From positions 930,001 through 994,000 of the forward strand of contig JARVLF010000013.1 in assembly GCA_030849465.1 (NCBI GenBank): 64,000 bases of DNA, written 5' to 3'. This document shows, one piece after another, positions 9,345-15,900 of this stretch; within the stretch, counting starts at the first letter, position 1, and each line of letters opens with the position of its first letter. The notes beneath the pieces were generated by a model. The model did not search any database and was not told the DNA's origin. It was given only the letters and a program-made list of their open reading frames with translations. The translations under genes were made by a program, and so were the position numbers. The stretch is from Moesziomyces globuligerus. Taxonomy: Eukaryota > Basidiomycota > Ustilaginomycetes > Ustilaginales > Ustilaginaceae.

Positions 9345-12254
9345 ATGCCCAAAGACGACTCAAAGGCGTTTCGCCAGGATGCTAGCACATCGGCTAGCAA
9401 CGACGATGATTCCAAGGACAAACCCAAAAAGGTTCTCCGCGCCTGCGACGCCTGTCACCATCGCCGAGTGCGCTGCAACCATGAGAACCCTTGCGACAAC
9501 TGCATTCGCCTCAACATCAGCTGCACCTGGATCAAGGCTTCCAAGGGCAAGCAGGCTTCCGGCCGCCGCATCGACCTCCTTCGCAAAGGTCACAATCCCG
9601 CCGCCGCCGCCGAGCTCGCTCAATCACCACCGGGCGCAAGGCTCCCCGCCGACCATGCGGCTGTCACCAACCCCAGCCCTTCCGCCTCCCGCGGCATCCT
9701 CCCGCCTCCCGCACACTCGCATTCTCCGCGTCACTATCCTCCGCCTCCTTCCGCTAGCACTGCGATGAGTCCACCCGGCATGCCACCCAGCGCAGCCTCA
9801 CCATCCCAGATGATGGGCTCCAGCCTCTATTCTCGTGATGCCCCGCCACCCTCCTCTCGCGGATCCTACGGCGGCTACAGCAGGTTCGATCCCGCCTCCT
9901 CCGGCCCTGGCCCACCGGGCCCCGCACAACAACCCTCACCATCTTCCCACTGGTCCAGCCCCTCGGCTCGCTCCCCTTCCCATCGCTATTCGTCTCACGG
10001 CTCCTACCCCCAAACCGACTACCCGCCCTCGCATCTCGCCGCCTCCGCCTCCGCCTCCGCCTCCGCCTCCGCCTCCGCCTCCGCCTCCGCCTCCGCCTCT
10101 TCCTCCGGCCACCATGCGCCCCATCAGCCATACCCCCACCATTCGCCTTTGCATCCCTACCCATCCCACCCGTCCTTTCAACCGCCGCTTCCACCAGCCC
10201 ACCACCAACGCCCGTCGTCTGCTGCCGCCGGCCCTTCCAACTCCGGTTCCAACTTCGGCTTCGCCCCCAGCGAGTCCTTCTCAGAGGGCCTCGGTGGCTC
10301 CTTCTCTGAGCTCGCTCCGGATGTCGCCGCCAGCCTTCGCCTGCCGGACTTTGGCACTTCGCTCGCCGACTCCTACCTCAACCCGCACGAGGGGGGCGGC
10401 GACCGCCGCCGCAACGTCTTGCTCGACATGAACTCGGGCGCTATCCCCAACGATGGCGGCCCGGGCAACTCGGACAACGGCATGGGAGGCCACGCCAACG
10501 GCTACAACCACAGCTACACCCCCTACGGCAACGGCTCCGCCCCAGGACGCCAGACCTTCCTCGACGTCCTCGGCCAGAACAGCCAGATGTTCGGTGGGCC
10601 CTCGTCGACGCCCGGCTCGGTCACCTATTCCGAGAGCGAGGCCGCCGCCAACGAGGCGCATCCGCTGTCCGACTCGGTGCTCATCCCCAACATCGCCATC
10701 TTCTTTGAGCGCCTCCAGTCCATCATGCCCGTCTTCACGCGCGCCTGGGTGTTTGGCAAGATCGACCGCGGAGAGCACCGCGCCGACCCGCAGCTCGGCG
10801 CCATGCTCATCGCGCTCTCGGCCTTTGCGCTCTGCCAGCCCGTCGACTCGGCCGACCCCGTAGACAGCTCCTCGCGCAAGCGCAAGATTCGCCGCCTGCT
10901 CGAAGAGTCGGTCAGGATGCGCAACAGCGCGCTGCTCGGCAGCCATCCGTCGCTCGAGGCCATCATGGCGTCGTTCTTCATCTTTGGCACCCTCTTTGGC
11001 CTCGGCGAGGAGAACGCGGCCTGGTTCCGCCTGCGCGAGGCCGTGACGCTCGGCTACCTGTTGCGCATCCACGAGACTTCATCCTACGAGAACCTCGACA
11101 AGGACGAGCAGGAGCGTCGCCTCCGCGCCTATCTGCTGCTCGCCATCACCGAGCGCGCCTATGCGATCCAGTCCGGCTCGTCGATCACCTTCCGCGGCAA
11201 TCCGCGCAAGGCGACCGACTCGATCCGCAGGAAGTTCGACGTCGCCCAGCTGCAGGACTTTCCCAACCTGCAGAGCAGGCTGTTTGATGTGGTCGACGAG
11301 AAGTTTGTCGATTGCTGGAACCGCAAGTGTCCGGGGCCGGGGTGCGACTATTTGGATGCGAAGCGGGCGGTGCAGCTGCACCGCGCCATCAAGGAGAGCG
11401 ACGAGGACGAGCAGAAGGAGAAGGAGTCGTTCCGTCGCGATCGCGCCAGCAGCGGGCCCGTGCGTAGGGAGAGCTCGTACAACGAGCGTAGGCACCATCC
11501 GTACGGCAGCCACATGTCGTCCGGCGCCAAGATGGAGGATGCGGGGGCGGGAGTCGGTGCTGGTGCGCCGCACTCCAAGTCGGACTGGGACAAGAGCAAG
11601 GTGCAGAAGGCGGATGTCGAGGTGACGCGCCAGTGGCTGCTCAACCGGCTGTGGATGACGTGTCGCTCGCACGGCCTGCTGCATGCGGATGCGGAGGAGA
11701 AGCCGCTGCGCATCGACTATGCCATCGACATTGCACGCGAGACGCTGCGCGTATGCAACTCGCTCTCGCTCCGCTCCATGGAGGCGCACGGCATCGGACT
11801 CACGCGCAAGCTCAACGACATTGCGCAGACGCTCGTCATCGTCTGTCGCGACTATCCCGCGACCGCCGTGTCGGTGCCGTTCGAGGGCGATCCGATCAAG
11901 ACCGATCCTACGCTCTTTGGACCCTACTTTGGGCCCTCGCCTCCGGACGCGAGCAGTGTCGGACAGCAGTACCAGAGCCCATCGTCGGCCTCGGCTATGG
12001 ACGTCGCCATCGACCATCCGTCGACGTCGTCCACCAGTGCTACCGCGCCGACGCTCGGCGGCATGCCGCTCGACAAGGCCTTTTCGCCCTCGTACGCCAT
12101 CGAGGCCATCCTGCACAAGTACCTCGACATCTTCAAACGCTTCCGCGCCGGAGACCATCCGTACCTCCCCCAGCTCGTAGAGGCGGTCAAGGAGCTCCCC
12201 AAGATGGCAGAACTCTCCTTCGATCGCTTCCTCCGCGAAATGGGTCTCTTTTGA
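9345..12254 (+). CDS. Zn(II)2Cys6 fungal-type transcription factor
   Basis: Single exon, 969 aa. The binuclear zinc cluster is at 34-60: C34-x2-C37-x6-C44-x5-C50-x2-C53-x6-C60, with basic residues HHRRVR between the second and third cysteines, followed by a basic linker GRRIDLLRKG. Residues 85-300 are Ser/Pro/His-rich and include an (Ala-Ser) run encoded by a hexanucleotide repeat. The region from about 445 (SVLIPNIAIFFERLQSIMPVFTRAW) to 620 has the helical pattern of the fungal-specific transcription-factor domain, with a further helical region at about 760-965. It should be a nuclear DNA-binding regulator. The cluster resembles sugar-metabolism regulators in outline, but I cannot assign a target pathway. 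It is divergent from EMC1 and convergent with RPC2. Confidence 0.88.
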   Translation: MPKDDSKAFRQDASTSASNDDDSKDKPKKVLRACDACHHRRVRCNHENPCDNCIRLNISCTWIKASKGKQASGRRIDLLRKGHNPAAAAELAQSPPGARLPADHAAVTNPSPSASRGILPPPAHSHSPRHYPPPPSASTAMSPPGMPPSAASPSQMMGSSLYSRDAPPPSSRGSYGGYSRFDPASSGPGPPGPAQQPSPSSHWSSPSARSPSHRYSSHGSYPQTDYPPSHLAASASASASASASASASASASSSGHHAPHQPYPHHSPLHPYPSHPSFQPPLPPAHHQRPSSAAAGPSNSGSNFGFAPSESFSEGLGGSFSELAPDVAASLRLPDFGTSLADSYLNPHEGGGDRRRNVLLDMNSGAIPNDGGPGNSDNGMGGHANGYNHSYTPYGNGSAPGRQTFLDVLGQNSQMFGGPSSTPGSVTYSESEAAANEAHPLSDSVLIPNIAIFFERLQSIMPVFTRAWVFGKIDRGEHRADPQLGAMLIALSAFALCQPVDSADPVDSSSRKRKIRRLLEESVRMRNSALLGSHPSLEAIMASFFIFGTLFGLGEENAAWFRLREAVTLGYLLRIHETSSYENLDKDEQERRLRAYLLLAITERAYAIQSGSSITFRGNPRKATDSIRRKFDVAQLQDFPNLQSRLFDVVDEKFVDCWNRKCPGPGCDYLDAKRAVQLHRAIKESDEDEQKEKESFRRDRASSGPVRRESSYNERRHHPYGSHMSSGAKMEDAGAGVGAGAPHSKSDWDKSKVQKADVEVTRQWLLNRLWMTCRSHGLLHADAEEKPLRIDYAIDIARETLRVCNSLSLRSMEAHGIGLTRKLNDIAQTLVIVCRDYPATAVSVPFEGDPIKTDPTLFGPYFGPSPPDASSVGQQYQSPSSASAMDVAIDHPSTSSTSATAPTLGGMPLDKAFSPSYAIEAILHKYLDIFKRFRAGDHPYLPQLVEAVKELPKMAELSFDRFLREMGLF
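10041..10100 (+). repeat. GCCTCC hexanucleotide repeat coding for (Ala-Ser)n
   Basis: Nine perfect GCCTCC units at 10041-10094 followed by one GCCTCT variant. In the transcription-factor frame they encode alternating Ala and Ser near residues 233-252. Slippage in whole units would change repeat length without a frameshift. Confidence 0.95.
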
Positions 12255-12995
12255 ACGGGGCAGCGTCGACAAGGTGCGTTGATAACAGTGGAACGTATCG
12301 CGTTGATAGCCAGCCTTTGCCATTCGACATTGCTTGCGTGCGTGTGTGTCTCTTCTTGGGCGCTCCGGCTAAGAGTCGGGTCGTGGGCTGTGGAAAGTGA
12401 AGTTGCGGACAAGTTAGGTTTGGTTTATGTTTCGAGTGTTGGGGCGGCATCGTGTGGCTTTGTGTAAGTCAGTGCTGCATTTCAAGCTAGCCTGCTCTGC
12501 TTAGTTTGGCGGAGTTGGGACATTGCTGCTTTACGCTGAAGCTTGGCTTGGTCTGCTTGTATGTAGAGCGTTCAAGCTCAGGAAGTTAGCTGCATGATTG
12601 TCTCTCTCTAGATCTTGGCGCTGTTGCGGAAACGTGCCAAGCGCGGCAAGGAACCAGAGTGGCGTGAGCCCATGTCGAGCTCAGACGTGTGCAGAGAGAG
12701 AGAGATCGGCGCTCGAACTCACAACTCCAGAGTTCTCCACCACATGCCCGGGGTTTCACCGCGCAACTCACAACCCCCGAAGCTTTGCAGCTCCGTCTGG
12801 TGGCGCTCACGTCGAAAAAATCCGACTGAAAAAGTCACTCTTCGCTCGGCAATGGATGTCAGGGCGGGGTTTTGGATGGACCCTGCATAAATCCAAACGC
12901 CTGATGGCTTTTCTCTGACATCTGGCTGTGATGCAAAAGGTTTGACATGATGACGGACACCTGGACTAAGAATACATTGAAGAATCGGATGCGGA
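12255..12995. other. Intergenic region between convergent Zn2Cys6 factor and RPC2
   Basis: About 740 bp, lower in GC than the flanking genes, that should contain the two 3' UTRs. Short frames here (60-106 codons) have no recognisable similarity. No RNA gene seen. Confidence 0.5.
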
Positions 12996-15900
12996 CTAGA
13001 TGGCGTCTTCGAGGACGAGACGTGGGACGACTTGCATGGCCATGAGCTCCTGGAGCATGAGCTTTGTGCCGTAGGGGATGGTGAGTTGGACGACGTGCTT
13101 GCTGCTCGAGCAGTAAGGGCAGAATCCGTTGTAGCCCATCAGACCACAGCGCTGGCAGGCATGGACAGTAAACGCATCGGAACTGATCATCAGACGCTCG
13201 AGAAGCAGCTGCGTAGCACCGTATCCGATCAGACAATCGCGCTCCATCTCTCCCAGTCGAAGACCACCATCGCGCGAACGTCCCTCGGTAGGCTGACGCG
13301 TAAGCACGGCACGAGGTCCACGCGCACGCGCGTGCATCTTGTCCTGCACCATGTGCTTCAGACGCTGGTAGTAGATCGGTCCAAAGTACACGTAGCACTC
13401 CAGAGGCTGACCCGTGATGCCCGAAGTCAGCGTCTCCTTGCCTCCGTAGTTGTACCCATTCTCCACCAACAGCCGCGACATGTCCTCGACCTTGGACCCG
13501 CCGAACGCAGTACCGTACTGCAGCGTACCCGTGATGACACCCGCCTTGCCCGACAGCAGCTCGATCATCTTTCCGACCGTCATGCGTGACGGGAAACCGT
13601 GCGGGTTCATGATGATATCCGGGTTGATCCCGCGATCGCTGAACGGCATGTCCTCCTGCGGCACGATCAATCCGCACACACCCTTCTGACCGTGACGGGA
13701 GGAGAACTTGTCGCCCAGCTCGGGTCGACGGGTCTGACGGATGAGCGCCTTGATGAGCGTCTGATCCGAGTCCGTGTCCGTGATGAGCACCTGATCGACG
13801 TAACCATACACCGGCGGCTTGTACGACAGCGGGGCCGACTTGTACGCCACGCTCGCCGCGGCGTTGGACGCGCCAATCATGATCGCTGCCGACGAGTTGT
13901 CGTTCGCATTCACGGGCGTCTGCTTGTTGACGTACACGTCGCCCTGTTCCACGCGCTCGCCGACGCCCGCAATACCGTCCGCCTCGAGAATGTCGTATCG
14001 CTTCTGACGCTTGCCCGTCGTCTCGTCCACCGGCGCATCTGCCAGTCGATCGTGCGTGCCGTTCGGGTACTTGCGGATCACCGTCGACGACTTTTTCATC
14101 GTCTGACATCGTCCAAAGCCGCGGTCGAGCGATGCCTTGTTGAGCAGCAGCGCATCCTCGATATCGTAGCCCGAGAATGACATCACGGCCACCATGGCGT
14201 TCTGTCCCGCGGGCAGCTTGTCGTAGCCGATCAACTCGATCGTTCGTGTCTTGACCATCGGCTCCTGCGGGTAGACCATCAGATACAGCAGCGTATCGAT
14301 GCGTAGCAGCTGATTGTAGGCGATGGCTCCCTGTGCTTGCTTTCCCATGGCGCAGTTGCCCGTGAAGTAGGGGCGACTATTAATGGCGCGGACCGTGCGG
14401 TCTTCCTGATTCCACTCCATAGCTCGTCTGGCCAGGAAGTTGCTGTTGGGCAACGTCAGGCAATAAACGTAGCCATCGTGGCGAGGATTATCGTACAGCA
14501 CTGGCTGGGGCAGCCCCAGCCAGTGCTCGAGCTCGGCGTAGGCCCACGACACCCTCCAGCAGATGCTGGTTGCGCGTGTGATGCCCGTGTTGTCGCCCTT
14601 CCGATGATGAAGGGCTAGCGCTGTGTGGCCCCCGGCCATCTGGGCGAGGAGCAGCAGATCCTCGGCCATCGGCCTCGAGCTCGTAAAGGCGTTCAGAGAT
14701 CGCGTCTGTGCAAGGGGCGGGTTGGAGCAGTCGACGCGTGCCACCGCTGCCGGGTCGAGCTCGTCCCTGCCGCCGCGTCCACGCACCCCAGTGCCGCTCC
14801 ACGAGTCCTCGAGGTATTGCCAAGCGCCGTCCGCCGCAGAATGGCCCTCGAGGATGGCGCGGGCTGACACCGCGTCCAGATCGCCAATCCACGGGCCATA
14901 CCACCGCCGCAGGTACATCCACTTGCCAATCGTTTTGGCCTCGCTTGGCGTGGGCATGGGCACGTCCAGAGGCGTGCCCTCTATGCGGCGATGGTGCGTC
15001 GCATCGTACGATTGCACCTGCGCATCGTCCAGCGGATTGTACCGCTGGGGCCCGCGCATCATCGGCACAAAGAAGTCGCGAAGGCGCTGCGACTTAATTA
15101 TAAACACGAACATGGGGTCCGTCACCGTCTTGCGCGCCTTCTGCGGCTTGTTCGGGCTGACGACACGCTTGCGGATCGCCGTGCCCTCGCCGCGGCTGCT
15201 AAGGCGGCTGTAGCGCATGGCGTCGGCAGGGCTGTGCGCGTGGCTCGCAGTTGCCTGCGGCGGGGCAGGCGTCTCGGCAAGGGGACGACGGAGGGCATGG
15301 CCGATGGCAGCAGGCGCGACGGCAGTGGCGGCAGGCGTGGACGCAGGAGCGGCGGCGGCGTGGGTGGTTGGGGCGGGTGCAACGGCCGCGCGGGCGGTTT
15401 CAAATGCTGTCTGGGCGGTTAGGGCGGCATGGGCAGGTGGAGCGAGAGGAGCGACGGCGGCGGGCGGAGGGATCGCGGAGGCTGCGGAGGCTGCGGAGGC
15501 GTCCACGGAGGCTCCAGCGGAAGCGGCAGCAGAAGAGCGGGCGGCGACAGAGGCGGCCCACTGGACCGGATCAATGTACTCGATCTCGTCCGAATCGTGG
15601 TCCTCGCCGCCGGCCACAACGTCGCCGGGCGCAGCCTCGCTAGCGCTGGCGCCAGCGGTAGGCGCCACGTTCTCTTCGTTGCCGTCAAGATCGCCGCGGC
15701 CCTCGCCATCGTCCCACCTGAGCTCGCCAAGCTCCTCCTCGGCCTCCTCCTTCGCCTCTGAGGGCGACGCCGATCGCAACGGAGGCGTCAGGCTGTCTTC
15801 GTCGTCGTCATCATCGTCGATGACGATGTCATCATCATCGACGATGAACGACGACTCGCCAGGGCCTGGCGCTTGGATCCTCGGCTCGTGCGAGCGCTCC

